Shown: piece after piece, positions 45,385 through 56,713 of the stretch
Numbering within the stretch: the first letter of the stretch is position 1
Layout: each line of letters begins with the position of its first letter
Assembly (NCBI RefSeq): GCF_052857255.1
Contig: NC_135497.1
Coordinates: 187,517,127 to 187,581,126 of the forward strand
Reading direction: 5' to 3'
DNA from: Amblyomma americanum
Lineage: Eukaryota; Arthropoda; Arachnida; Ixodida; Ixodidae
Length of the DNA: 64,000 nucleotides
Notes under the pieces: model-generated
What the model was told of the DNA's origin: nothing
Seen by the model: the letters and a program-made list of their open reading frames with translations, nothing else
The model's database searches: none
Position numbers and translations under genes: made by a program

Positions 45385-46469
45385 TGTCACGACTCAGCTG
45401 GCGTACGTCGTGGTAAGGCGTGAGGAGGGCCGCCGAAGGGGAGCAGGGGAACGCGCCGACAAAAGGGAGAGGCTCTCAGGGCGGCGTCGCGCGCGAGTTT
45501 CGGGAGCCTCGGCCTGAGCGAGGAGGAATGGTCTGATCAGACGCATGTGTCGTAAAGGGTTTCTCTCCGCTCGTTGTGGCATGTTTCTGGTTAGCCACGG
45601 CAGCTTGCTCGATGGGCCAGCGCCCGATGCGAGCGGGCATCCGGGCACCCTAGGCCAGAGCGGCTAACAGGACGCATGTGTCGTAAATGGTTTCTCTCCC
45701 CTCGTTGTGGCATGTTTCTAGTTAGCCACGGCAGCTTGCTCGATGGGCCAGCGCCGGATGCGAGCGGGCATCCGGGCACCCTAGGCCAGAGCGGCTAATA
45801 GGACGCATGTGTCGTAAGTGGTTTCTCTCCCCTCGTTGTGGCACTTTTCTAGTTAGCCACGGCAGCTTGCAGCGAGCCGTGTGTTCGATATTTTGTGCTT
45901 TTCTTTTGCATTGCAAGGCATGTGTTTTATATTGTGTGCTTTTATTTTGTGTTGCGATATGTTGAGTCCGAAATGTGGCGGGAAAGTCACCTATTGGCTG
46001 AGGGTGTAGTTTTGGCGGGAGGACAAGGAGATGTGCGCGCGCTAAGGAGAGCTTGGGAGGTTGGTTGGTGGCAGCCGGACAGATCGGTCGTGTGCGGCCG
46101 GTGGTGGTCCCGGGGTCGCGGAGTTGAAGCGAGTTCCTTGAGCGGCGGCCGGGCGGGTTGGCCGTGTGGTGGCCGACGGTGGTCCGGAGTCGCGAGAGTT
46201 TGGAGTTTTGTCTTTTTTAGTTAAAGCGGAGAGGCCGAAATCTTTCGGCAGATGTAAATCAGTTTTGTAAATATTGTAATAAATACCCTTTTGAGGAAAG
46301 CCTTTCCAAGTGCCAACGTCAGAAGACCTGCACGCCTGTCTCAAACTCACCAGTCGCGATGTACGTCCCCTGGGTCACTCACGAGACCCGCCCTCTACCA
46401 CTCCACGTCAACATCTGGATGCAACAACATCGTACAACAAGAGAGAGAGGGGGGAAAATAATCGTGACT
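45385..46469 (+). repeat. Right LTR
   Basis: It is colinear with the left LTR from tgtcacgactcagctggcg to aatcgtgact. It has the same 131-bp internal tandem repeats (starting 45542, 45673, 45804) and the same polyadenylation region (aataaataccctt near 46280). It follows a purine-rich stretch (gaaagaatggaggagctgat, ggggagg). Confidence 0.88.
45542..45871 (+). repeat. 131-bp tandem repeats inside right LTR
   Basis: Starts of the repeated phrase at 45542, 45673 and 45804 give the same 131-bp period as in the left LTR. Unit count and the truncation point of the last unit agree. Confidence 0.93.
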
Positions 46470-46499
46470 GAGAGGAAAGAAAGGGGGGAGCGATAGTAA

Positions 46500-47445
46500 G
46501 AAAGGAGTATCATAAAAACCCGCAGATAATACGAACCTGTGTACATTACAGGGTGTAATTTGGTGTTATGAAAAATGGGAAAAAAGTTTTAATATGCATA
46601 TAATGCGAGTAAGGCACTCAGCTCGAAGACGTTCCGGAAATCATGAAAGCTGAACTTACTCCGATTATTCGTGTACGCCGGCACGCCAGATATGACGCGT
46701 GTAGCGCGGGCGCCATATATCTGGTAGATACAGACCTGGGTGCCGCGCTCGTGCCTACTCGTGTCCTGTGCCACAAGCAAGCACAGACCATTTCCGGCAT
46801 ACGCGTGGGCAAGCAGGCGCGCACGGTTCGGAAGTGTCCATAGTTGGTGCTTTAGTGATCATCATTGTAGGGTGTACCATCTCCCGAAAGGCCCTTGTCA
46901 CAGAGACCTTTCCACAGAAGCATGTATTCCGTACCGTCGAGCGCATTTGATATCCCACATTTCTGAAATTACAACCGGTGAGCTCCTCGGCAATGCTGGC
47001 CCAAGCGTCTGCCATCCAACTGCACAGCGTGGTTGCAGAGTCCTGTGTCCGGCGGCAGTAACTGCAGGCTCTCCCTATCACATCCAGACCATATAGGAGC
47101 ACTTGATGCAATACCGATGCTTTTGGCAGCTATGATTACTTGCCTTTTAAAAGCAGCAAAAGACTGCTTTTGCAGTCCCGATACCAAAGAAGGTGCAGTT
47201 TTCCTGGGCATCGAAATCGGAACTACCCAACTTACACCACTGTTAGATAGCGCCTCCTCTTGCTAGAAGCATGGCAGCATAGCATAGTGGTAACAGCGCT
47301 CGATAATAACAAAACCGGTCTAACTGTGGATTTTGGCCGAAAATTGTCTGGATCCGCATATAATGCGAAGTGGAAATTTGACATGCTAAAATCTGGAAAA
47401 AAACCTCGTATTAAACATGGGTTTTTAAAGTACTGGAACACTTGA
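46500..47445 (-). mobile_element. Tigger-type transposon remnant
   Basis: The ends are inverted relatives: atatgcatataatgcgagta on the left and tccgcatataatgcgaagtg on the right, with gggaaaaaag/tggaaaaaaacc blocks outside them. On the minus strand a frame includes CSWMADAWASIAEELTGCNF and RNVGYQMRS, resembling the C-terminal part of pogo/Tigger DDE transposases (W...AW..I..E.....F..CGI). The rest of the transposase is missing. Confidence 0.6.
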
Positions 47446-47554
47446 TATTTACTTTGGTGCATCAAAATAAACCATATTTCAGTTCTGCTAACTCAAGCGA
47501 ACATTTTCTCAAAACTCCCTGAAATTTGTTTAAGTACCGCATATTACCAATTAA

Positions 47555-48733
47555 ATGAAACCTCAATAATTTGAATTCGGTTAGTTCGAAATCCCGGATA
47601 ATTCAAAGAATTGCTACAGTCCCATAAATTGCAATGCAAATTTGGTCGGATAATTTAAAGTGGCAGCCTGCACCAGCCCAGATAATTAAAAAATCTGGGG
47701 TGCTACACAGGAATCCCAGCCGATCCCGATTTCACCACAAACCAGTGAAGTGACAGCCCCTCTGAGCCGCAAGGCGGCACCGCAGAGCGATGCCGATGCA
47801 TGACATGTTGAAACACCCCACAGCCCCCGATACTTCAAGCACAAGGTCCAGTCATGGCTTGCGGACCACCGAAGTGCGCACCTGCGACGCGACCCTTCTT
47901 GGTTCGTGCCCGCGAAGGGTTGGCTGCGCCCAACATTGGCTTGTGCCCAACGCTGTCCTGCGCTGTTTCTTTCAATGGAGTGTCGGGGTCACAGGGTTAG
48001 GTTACCGGCATCTCTAATTGTTTTACTACCATCGCGTTTAAGTTGACCTTTCTTCAGCAAAACAACCATGCGATATTTGGGGGGTAGGCACGAGGTAAAT
48101 AAAAGTCGTTAGTTTGAAAGCAAATCGGTACCGCAACAGCAATTTACAGAGTTCGTTCGTGCTGGCAGTCGCTTCCTCGGATGAGTGATAGGAAGAGCAA
48201 GAGCAAACTTATGATAATATCCAGGGCATGCATAGCGCTGGAATCCAAAACTACAGGACCATTCGCAGTTCAGTTTGCTGCTATAGTCAGTCGGGTCGCA
48301 CGCAAGTATGGAAGGCAGGATGGAGTGCCGTTTTTTTCACTCCTGAGCTCCACTGGCTTCATCCTTGTGATCGCATTGTTAAGCATTTATTGCTTTGAGT
48401 TGCGTGTGCACAGTGATTCCATCCCGCGGGAAACTACAAAAAATGTGCAGCAGTAGGAGGAAAGAAGAAGGGAGGGCGCAAGCATGTGTCAATTGGTATT
48501 TCGAGTTACTTTTTCCTTTTTGGCCAGCAGGGGCAGTAAGTTGGGGGGTGGACTTCTGTGCAGCAGTAAATGGTACTAATCGCAAAGTTTGTCCAATATA
48601 GGAAGTGCATTCCCGCAATGACATTTTTTGTCTGGGTCCCATTGTGCTGTGCTCGTTTAATTAAAAAACCCAGTTAGTTCGAATGTTTTTCGCAGCCGCA
48701 GTAACTTCAAATTAACAAGGTGTTACAGTATCC
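47555..48733 (+). mobile_element. DNA element with pogo-type ends, copy B
   Basis: Left aacctcaataatttgaattc, ggttagttcgaaatcccgg and right cccagttagttcgaatg, cagtaacttcaaattaacaa, ggtgttacagta are inverted counterparts. The right 350 bp align with 3630-3928. No transposase frame is recognisable inside; the GC-rich part at 47700-48000 has no identified content. Confidence 0.5.
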
Positions 48734-49080
48734 TGTAGGGGAGATGAGAGAGAGGCTGGAAGGTAGTAGCTGGCACGGGAAGACCCCAGAGGGTGGCTAC
48801 TGTGAACAGAGGAAGTCCTGACAGGGGAAAAATGCATAACCAGAGGGTGGTTGCCACGGAAAAAACAGTGAGTAGCTACCATAAAAAGTGGAGGGTGAGG
48901 AGGGAAGTGAGCTGAGAAGAGGAGCGGAGATAGCAGAGTGGCGTGCGCGCAATGGATGCCGCTCATCCACTGAAGTGGTTGTGTGCGAGCCACCTCTAGA
49001 ACCAAGTGCCGATAGATGCTGAAGATTGACATGGAATAGAAGACTGAGTGTGAAAGGCAGTCAAGTGTAAAGGACTACAA
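48733..49080 (-). repeat. CT-rich interspersed repeat, copy 3
   Basis: The reverse complement is colinear with 4607-4990 from cttctattccatgtcaatct to accttccagcctctctc. It directly follows the end of the DNA element at 47555-48733 and carries the same ordered blocks as the other copies. Confidence 0.65.
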
Positions 49081-49179
49081 AGACTAAGTGTGTGCAATAA
49101 AGGTGATTGTAAAGAAATGTGTGATGCGTCGTGTCACACAAAGGGGAAAAAGGGGGAATGAAAGTTTAATGCTGTGCAT

Positions 49180-49460
49180 TCCGTCGGATTAGCCCACCGA
49201 TCGGCCACTAACTTTAATGTGAAAGGATTATATGGCTCACTGGCAGTGAAACCCGGCGACGTTGACCAGCACCAATGGTCCGAAAACCCCCCCAGTGATG
49301 TCATCACCGTCTCGCATGACGTCAGCAGTAGACCATAAGATAGTGACGTCGACAGCAAGGAAAAATAAAATTTCTTCGGAGGGTGCAGGGAACTGAACCA
49401 AGGACCTTCAGATTGTGAGGCGAGCACAGAACTCAGCCCGCAGAATCACATTGCTTCTTG
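49180..49460 (-). mobile_element. tRNA-derived SINE
   Basis: On the minus strand a B box ggttcagttccc (about 49390) is preceded by cctcacaatctgaaggtcct and followed by gcaccctccgaagaaatttt attttt. A B box with the CTCGCCTCACAATCTGAAGG anticodon-stem-like region fits a tRNA head. The A-box end near 49450 is weak. Confidence 0.6.
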
Positions 49461-50204
49461 GCGAATAAAGGTGAACCTAGTGTATATGTTGCTTTACGAC
49501 TGCACGCTAATGAGTAGGTGTGCCATTAGAAAGGAAGGAATCTTTAATGAACCTTGCAATAGAACTCTCGCTGAGACTGCTTTCATGGTCTTAAGTGCCC
49601 TCCATATTTATTTTTTTTTTTGACCCATGGAACTCTATGTATCCTGCCAGGACCAGGCACCGGCATGAGGCACGTAGTACCCTTGGCACAGCAGGAACTA
49701 TCTAAGACCGTGCAAATGAGGTCAGCTCCACATATAAATTAAGCCCGCAATTTCAGGCAGTCTGTAAAAAAGAAAAGGTCACAATATTTCATGGTGTTAT
49801 CTTATACCATAATTTGTCATCTAAATTTTAAAAATTAGCAAAACTTTGATAACTGAACACACACACATTTCATTTGGAAGTGGTGCGTTCAAAAAGAAAG
49901 AATGTGTCACAGTGAAATTTAAGAACAGACATTTTAGTTTCGTAGTTTTTCTTGTGCTCAGGACAATGTAGATGAAAAGCTTATTTCAGACATATATACA
50001 GAGCCACAGAACTGCCATAAGTCGCGTCCACTTGCAGCAGACGACAGAGCACTAGACAGTGGTTTTGTATATCCTCTTCTGACGTCACAGCCCCAGAAGC
50101 CGGGGAACTCTTGGTGAAAAAAACCACAGGACAGTTATGAGTTTTTAACGAAAATGATGCAGCGTTAGCTGGCTTGTGATTATAAAGAAATGCGCTAGCC
50201 ACTA

Positions 50205-50420
50205 GGCTACTGCAGCCGTGGTGCAGTGGTTAGAGCATCCATCTTGTATTCGGGAAGTGCTGGGAGGTGCAGGAGGTGGCGGGTGGGAAGTGCTGGGCTC
50301 GTATGTTGGGGGTGCATATTTACTGGTGGGTGCCTGAAGGTGCAGTTTTATTCATGGGTGCCCAGCGGTGGGCTGAACAGCTAATGCTGTGTGGGACCCA
50401 CCGCCGTCTTTATGGCTTGA
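50205..50420 (+). mobile_element. Ruka-like SINE with internal rearrangement
   Basis: It begins cagccgtggtgcagtggtta, gagcatccatcttgtattcg, ggaagtgctggg, as the Ruka-like copies do. The B-box region is disturbed by a repeated aggtg/gggaagtgctggg phrase (50256-50300), followed by gtgggtgcc. A similar fragment begins near 51487 (cacagtcgtcttgtatgtgg, gagatgctggg). Confidence 0.6.
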
Positions 50421-50460
50421 CGCACAAGACTGAGCGGGCCAAGCACACATCATTATCAGT

Positions 50461-50700
50461 CGCCGTAATGGCTCATTGGTTATGGTGCTCAGCTGCTGGC
50501 CCAAAAAACATGGGTTCGATCCTGGCCGCGGTGGTCGAATTTCAATGGAGGCGAAATTCTAGAGGCCCAAGTACAATGCGATGTCAGAGCACGTTAAAGA
50601 ATCCCAGCTGATCGAACTTTTCGGAGCCCTTCACTATGGCATCCCTCATAGCCCAAGTCACTGCGGAACTTTAAACCCCTGTAAGCCATAAACATGTCAC
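50461..50700 (+). mobile_element. tRNA-derived SINE, nearly complete
   Basis: It opens cgccgtaatggctcattggt, tatggtgctcagctgctggc, with an A box tggctcattgg and a B box gggttcgatcctg at 50513. The body gtcgaatttcaatggaggcg, aaattctagaggcccaagta, cacgttaaagaatcccagct and cactatggcatccctcatag is the typical core of an abundant tick SINE. It ends near ctttaaacccctgtaagcca. Confidence 0.85.
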
Positions 50701-50710
50701 CATCATCAAG

Positions 50711-52473
50711 TGGGTGCGAGCGGGTGCCTGTGCGTACAGCACCATTGCATATGTCTGTCAAGTTCTTTGCCGGTAGTGCAGTGAGAATGCGCATGTTCTC
50801 GCCAGTGGCTAGATAACGGCCAAGTGAGCAGTGCACCAGGTAGACCAGCGTGGAAGCACTGGTCGTGCACTTTGTGGTCCGGCGGACCAGCCTTTGGCGA
50901 GGTGTTCATGGATCATGTTCTGCAGGAGCAGCCTTCTCCTTGGATTCAGCACGGTGGTCTACCGGCAGCGTAACAACTGCATCCGGCATGAGTGGATGTG
51001 ACACAAGCAGCCCTGTCATTTGTGTATCATTGAAGCTCGAGTATCTTCGTGTGCTTTATTGGAGTAGATAGCATCTCAGTTTTATTTTGGTGTCCTAGCA
51101 TTGAATTGTGTTATTGCCAGAGCAGCCGTGTAATCTTTGATGGTTGTAGCACGAGTGTGCGGATGTAGCTGCGCCATCAGCAGTGTTTCTTGTACTGCGG
51201 CTAGCGGAGCATAGCATATGTTGCTAGAACTGCTGCTGTAACAGCCCCTCCATGTAGTGTTGAGGAGCTCGGATGCTATCATGGTGCTGCGCTAGTGCGA
51301 GCACTGTACTATGCTTGAATTGCAGTACAGATGCACAGGTTCTGTTTTACATTTTAGTGTTTTTTTATTAGCCTGTAATAAACAGTGTTGTCCCTAGTGC
51401 TTCTGGTGCCTGGTGATACTATGGCTTGCGAACCACCTAAAGAGGGAGGTTCCCTCAGCTGTAATCACTAGACCACAGAGCAAGGTTAGCACAGTCGTCT
51501 TGTATGTGGGAGATGCTGGGAGGGGTGGGGTGTGCTGTGTAGGAGTGGAGGTGCTGAGCTAATAGATGGGAGATGCAATTTTACCGGTGGGTGCCCTAAG
51601 GCAGGCTATGTAGATGGCGCTACCGACACCCCATTTTTGAGGAACAAGCTAAGAACAAGTTATGCTGTAAAACTATGCTGTAGTCAATTATTTAAAGTGC
51701 ACTGTGGAGTATCTTTTCCAGTTTTATTGCTTCTAAGGCTCTGCACAGACTTATCTGCAAACAACATACTTTTTGAAAAGACCATGCCTCAACACCATTT
51801 ATCAAATTGGTCTATGCTACTGAGGATCAATTATCATAAACAAAAAAGTCACAGTACAGGCCTAGGAATAAGACAAGTATAAAGGAGTAGTAGTTCCCTA
51901 TCATTTAGGCACTCAGAAAAAAAAAAAAAACTATATTTGCAAACTGAGGAATCTATTCAAGTAAATATTTTCAACCTCGCATTTGCCATCTACCTGCCAG
52001 TCGTGTGTTTTAGAAAGTTTCCTGGGAGTAACAGCTACTTTGTCACATTAGGGGACATCCGCTCAATGTTTGTTTAAGATAGTTTACTACCTTCGTACTC
52101 AGAAAAAGTTTCTATATGTCTAAAATCACTCCCAAATCATCACAGTAGTTGTTAAGCATGAATATTATCATTATGCACTTTCAGCCTCCTTTTAGGCTGT
52201 GGTAGTTGCACTGCTTTTTTTTTTTGTACAGTGGAATACATTCATGAAAGCCAATTGGCCAGTTAGTGCTGTGGAACATACATGAAAGGCAAGGTCAATG
52301 TGCAAAAGTTAAAAAGTTAATGTGAACCAGATTTCTTTCATACCGTATCTGTAAGACAAGAATCAAAGGTCCCCAGACAGTTCCCTTTATCAGAAAATTC
52401 AGCTTAACAAAATTTATCCAAAAGGGAGCCCACAGTTTTTTTCCCTAGTACTCTACATGGAGATGGCTCTCAC
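50711..52473. other. Intron stretch with a SINE fragment, otherwise unassigned
   Basis: A Ruka-like head fragment near 51487-51600 is the only recognisable part. A run of a at 51920 and AT-rich sequence follow. No exon-like block was found here. Confidence 0.4.
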
Positions 52474-52576
52474 CCATGAGTGCCTCAAAGCAGTTGGCCA
52501 TGGCATGTCGCAGCTCCAAATCATGACAGAGGTCAGAACCATGTGCATACAGCATGTATTTCTCCAGCTCCAGTTT
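52474..52576 (-). CDS. drosha: Drosha exon w4: second half of RNase III domain a
   Basis: The exon is 103 nt, from acceptor ccttttcag to donor ATGG/GTGAG. Its translation includes KYMLYAHGSDLCHD and RHAMANCFEALMG. The Glu of FEALMG is the fourth catalytic acidic position of RIIIDa, the position whose mutation is known to impair cleavage in human Drosha. It ends one base into a Gly codon completed by the exon at 35773-35888, more than 16 kb away. Confidence 0.96.
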
Positions 52577-52953
52577 CTGAAAAGGTTTAAAGAACCGTAT
52601 ATAAAATGGTGACAAAGGGGAAAAAAAATATACAAGATATGTGGTTTCAAGAAGCCTCTTCTTCAGGATGCATAAACTACAAATGGCAAACAAAGAGTAA
52701 ACTTATTAACACAGGTCTGCTATGTACTTTTAGAGGACAGCAGCCTCCAGGATACGCAAGGCCAAAAAGCGATCTTGTCAGATAGGTATGACATTTTTCA
52801 GCTGTCAACTCATTTCACTGCCCTACATTATAGCACTCAGTTGAACTTTCACCTCCACTATTGTGAGCCGGGGACATTATTTAATAAGATACCCATGGAC
52901 TTCAGTTGCAGCTCGCATGTCCAGGAGACTTTTGTCCCCAATAGTACACATGA

Positions 52954-53836
52954 AGTAAAACCTCGTTGACACCTCTTTTTTTTTTAACTGCGGGAAAACG
53001 TATGATCCAAACCGCCTGATTTTGAGAAATGTAAATGTTGAACGAGGTTGAAAGACATTTATTGCCTAAGTCACCCTATAAAAATGTCGATGGGCATTTC
53101 TTGGCCCAACAGCTGAACAGATCCTATTCCAGTGCTCGCTGAATTCAGTCCGCGTTCGCGCTGAACGCTGTCTTTAGTGTGGAAGGAAATTCGTAATGCA
53201 TCCGGTCCGTTGACGGCAGTGACAAAAGTAACCAGAATTTCTTCATTGTCATTTTCGGATGCTTCGCCCCTTTGCTCCCAAGTATTGTGAGAAAGCCACC
53301 GCGGCGGCTGATTGTCGCAGTGTATAGCTGCGTTTCCCAGACCCAGCCCGTTCGTATATAAGCGCATTGCTGTAGTTCGTAGAAGATTCGCCTCCTTTCC
53401 CTTATGCACCGCGAAATAACCTCAGCGTTTCTCCTCTTCATATCGTGTCCCCGCAGCAACGGCCGTCACGAATGCTAGCGCGCCGTTTTTATTATTTTTT
53501 TTTGTTCATGGTGATGGTGGCGGTGGTGCTTCGCCTCGTTGCATTGACATACTGCAGAGAAGCCACCACAGCGGGTGGATGCCACAAAAAACGTCGCGTG
53601 CCCCCCTCGTTCGGCCCACTTGTTTGTTTGCACATGTGCGATTGGTCAATAAACGTATTATGCGACCACAATTTGTCGAAATTTTAAACGTAGTTGCCAG
53701 GAAATCGTGTTTTCCGGGAACATATTAACCGGGAAAAATATAGTGTAACTCTATGGGACATTTTTGATGTCCGCGAATTTGAGCGCACGAACCGGGAAAT
53801 CGTATGAACCGGGAAAGTATCAACGAGGTTTTACTG
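52954..53836. mobile_element. TIR element with pogo-type ends
   Basis: Left agtaaaacctcgttgacacc at 52954 matches the reverse complement of the right end, tatcaacgaggttttactg/ta at 53836. Inner parts also mirror each other: cgggaaaacgtatgatccaa on the left and ccgggaaatcgtatgaaccg on the right. Length about 880 bp. The left terminal base of the TIR and its TA seem lost. Open frames inside match nothing I recognise. Confidence 0.75.
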
Positions 53837-54004
53837 TACATTAAAAATTTCCGCAGTTTAGAAGTGTTCACATAAGCACCTGACCTCTACAAACAAGCCC
53901 CCAATGCTACAACAGTAGAACCCCGCTATAGTGAACCTGGATACAGTAGAAATCCGGGTATAGTAAAGTGAAACTGAGGCTTCCAGCTTTTTTGTTGAAG
54001 TGGA

Positions 54005-54775
54005 TATGGGGAGTCCTAGTGCTCGCTTCACGCATTTCCTATTACGACGTCGATTTTGTCGTGCTCCATTTTCTTAATGTTTAGAAAGGGTGTGGCGTAG
54101 CAAATGCAACTAATGATGTAAGCTTGGGTCATTTTTAGGAGGCTGCGCTCTAGGCCGTGGCCTCTGAGCAAGGCTCTTCTGAATATGCCCGTGACTTGTG
54201 CCGCGCAGTTTTCTAATTTCGTAATGGTGTTTGTGTTGTGTCCATTGCCTTGAATGAACATTCCCAGGATTCTTATTTCGTCTACTGTCGGGACGAGAGT
54301 GTTTTCTACCATAATTTTTATGTCTATGTCTCTTTTTTCTCGGGTGGTAGATTAAAAATTCCAATTTTTCCGGGGAGCAGGACAGACCTCTGTCTGCCAT
54401 GTATTTAGCCACCACGTCTGCGGCAGTTTGCAACTTCTGTTCTATCTCAACGTCGCTGCCCTTATTGATCCAAAGATTTATGTCATCAGCGTACATGCTG
54501 AACTTTAGGTCTTGAATTCGATTTAATAATGGGGGAAGTGCTCTCATTGCTATGATGAACAAAAACAGGGATAGGACGGAGCCCTGAGGGGTGCCCTTGC
54601 TCCCTAGTTTGGTTGTAGGGAATTCAATGTCCTGGAATTTCATGATTATCTCTCTGTTTTATAGAAAGGCTTTGATGTAGTTGTATGTTTCCTCTGATTT
54701 CTTGAAGTCCAGTGAGTACTGCGTCATGTTTTACGTTATCAAAGGCTTTGGTTATGCTGACATATGCCCGACAGA
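54005..54775 (-). pseudogene. LINE reverse transcriptase fragment
   Basis: On the minus strand the pieces read ITKAFDNVKHDAVLTGLQEI (RT palm motif, 54700-54750), then GTPQGSVLSLFLFIIAM and KFSMYADDINLW, with an intact YADD box near 54500, then DEIRILGMFIQ and LLRGHGLERSLLKMTQAYII from the thumb region. A frame change near 54340 and another near 54650 break it. It is 5'- and 3'-truncated. The RT type fits R1/CR1-group LINEs of arthropods. Confidence 0.85.
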
Positions 54776-55029
54776 AAAAGACAATTATCGGCAAGAAAAC
54801 TGGATTTAAAAATGTTCCCTGTGAAATATTTATGGCCACCCTGTGTTCACAATGGTTACAATTAAGCTTCAGAAGAAAGTTAAAATGAGGTTTATACAAA
54901 CAGCTACATAGACAGAAGGGCAATTTCAAGTTGTGCATGCTTTTCCGATAACTGAAGCCCCTCACTGTTTATGCAAAAACCTGGAGCACAAGCAGTTCAA
55001 ACCAAACAAAGCCTACAGTGCACACATAT

Positions 55030-55993
55030 CAGTGTTGGCGGTAACGCGTTACAAGTAACTGCGTTACCGGTAACGCAGTTACTTGTAACGGTAACTTAGT
55101 AACGTACTAGATACCATTTCGGAACTGTAACGGGTAACGTACTTTCGCTATCATTTTTCGGTAATGTGAGGTGTCACGTTACTAGTTACTTTTGTTCCAG
55201 TTGTCCCCCACTCCGCCCCCTTTTTTTAGAAAAAAAAAAAGCGTACAGCACCTAAATTGATGTTGCAAATAAACAAACAGATGCTCTCGACGACCTTTGT
55301 TGCGGCTCGCATGCATGCCAGAAAACACCTGCTGTTGACGACGCACCCAACTAAGAAAAAAGACTGAATAGCCATAAAGCACGAAACACGTGCACAAACA
55401 CGCATTCACACACTTGCTTTCACCTACCTCCTCTTCCCGAACCACTCACACACACAAGTGTCTACGGAGTGGAAGCATGCCGAGCATTTTGGAACATCAT
55501 ATTTTTCAGTTACCTGAAATTTATTGAGAGTTCAGCGGTGTTTCCTTTATGAAGTTAGAATTGATGATGTAGCGTCATTTTGTGTTTAATGTCACATTCA
55601 GAAAAAGGCTTCACCATGTGTCACAGAGTTAGAATCTATCACTTGTAAATCTACAGGCAACTTTATGCCACTATAGCATTGTTAAACTCCTGCACATTTG
55701 TGCAAAGTATTCTCGTTAAATCAGGATTTCGCGTAAAATCGTCCTTTGGGCTAGCAGTTTTGTGTGAAATATGAGCTGTATGGAATTGTTATCGTGAGTT
55801 TATAAGGTGAATACGCACTAATTAAAATTTATGGCCATGAAGTTACGGCAAAGTAACGTGCAGTACTTTTTTTTGGTAACGGTGACGCGTTACTTTTCTT
55901 TGTTGGTAACGTATGGCGGTAACGCGTTCCTTTTTTCTTAGCGTAACGAGTAACGTATTTAGTTACTTTTTTTCGGTAACGCCTACAACACTG
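55030..55993. mobile_element. hAT-type non-autonomous transposon with 8-bp target duplication
   Basis: The ends are cagtgttggcggtaacgcgt on the left and, in reverse complement, cagtgttgtaggcgttaccg on the right. The flanks carry a perfect 8-bp duplication acacatat (55022-55029 and 55994-56001). CAGTGTTG ends with 8-bp duplications are typical of hAT transposons. Subterminal regions are packed with gtaac/gttac motifs (for example gttaccggtaacgcagttac, ggtaacgcgttcc), which are likely transposase-binding sites. No transposase is encoded. Confidence 0.93.
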
Positions 55994-56433
55994 ACACATA
56001 TGCATGCAAGCAAGGAAAAAATAACTGTTTAAGAAGGTGGAGAGAGCAGTGCAGTCTTCAGACCAGACAGCACCTGTGTTGTCCACCTTCATCACCCTGT
56101 GCCCGTGCTGTTCTTTTTCGTCAAACCAAACATTGATGAGAAGCTATAAATGACATCACCTGCAACACTGAAACGACGGTTCTAATAACTAAATTTAGAA
56201 AAGGAAAAGAAATGTTAGTTGAAAAAGTGCTGCTTCAGCAGCAAGCTTATTTCACAACAATAAGCAATTTGGCTGGACATGTTGCAAAGTTTTATCTGGC
56301 TCAGAGGTCACCTGACATTTATTTAGTTTCGCTCAGAATATGCCAAGAAAGTTTATAGAGGTTCCCGAACAATTCTAGCACAAAAGTACTTGCTCCACAA
56401 ACTCAAAGCAGATATTAAGTCCTCCTAGCTCAC

Positions 56434-56654
56434 CTTGGCGAGGACAGCTAGGTGCTGGTTTTGGACAATGGCTGCTCGATAGGTGGCCAGTCCACCCTCT
56501 TCAAGGTCAGGGAACATGAAAAAGAGGTGTATACTGGAGAGAAACTCCACGACTGCATCACCCAGGAACTCCAGTCTCTCATTATGGCTGATGCTTGATG
56601 CTGTCTCCTCTTGGCGCCCAAAGCGTGACATGATGTTGATCAATGTGTTGATGC
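56434..56654 (-). CDS. drosha: Drosha exon w3: RNase III domain a catalytic signature
   Basis: The exon is 221 nt, bounded by tccattgcag and AAG/GTGAGC. It carries [13 protein letters not shown], then the nine-residue-type RNase III signature in [16 protein letters not shown] with the acidic E and D metal ligands, and [19 protein letters not shown], a hallmark of Drosha RIIIDa. It ends at a codon boundary (phase 0). The 5' neighbour supplies the first base of the first Gly codon. It lies next to an inverted copy of a TTAA-type mobile element in the preceding intron (56714-57618). Confidence 0.97.
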
Positions 56655-56713
56655 CTGCAATGGAGGATACATGAGAGTGAGTACAAAGATGCTCTCAAAG
56701 ACAATTACTTTAA

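Larger units (their letters stand above)
42054..46469 (+). mobile_element. LTR retrotransposon lacking pol, with both LTRs
   Basis: Two long direct repeats (42054-43102 and 45385-46469) begin tgtca.gac.cagctggcgta and flank an internal region with a primer-binding site, gag, a protease piece and a purine-rich stretch before the right LTR. A likely 5-bp target duplication gagag lies at 42049-42053 and 46470-46474. RT, RNase H and integrase are absent: after the protease frame ends at 45061 only about 320 bp remain. Transposition would need enzymes from a relative. Near-identical LTRs indicate a young insertion. Confidence 0.88.

Noticed and set aside
53071..53459. Overlapping minus-strand open frames of about 110 codons
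   Set aside because: They lie within a TIR element and do not show a DDE or HTH motif; two frames overlap over their length, which argues against real coding.
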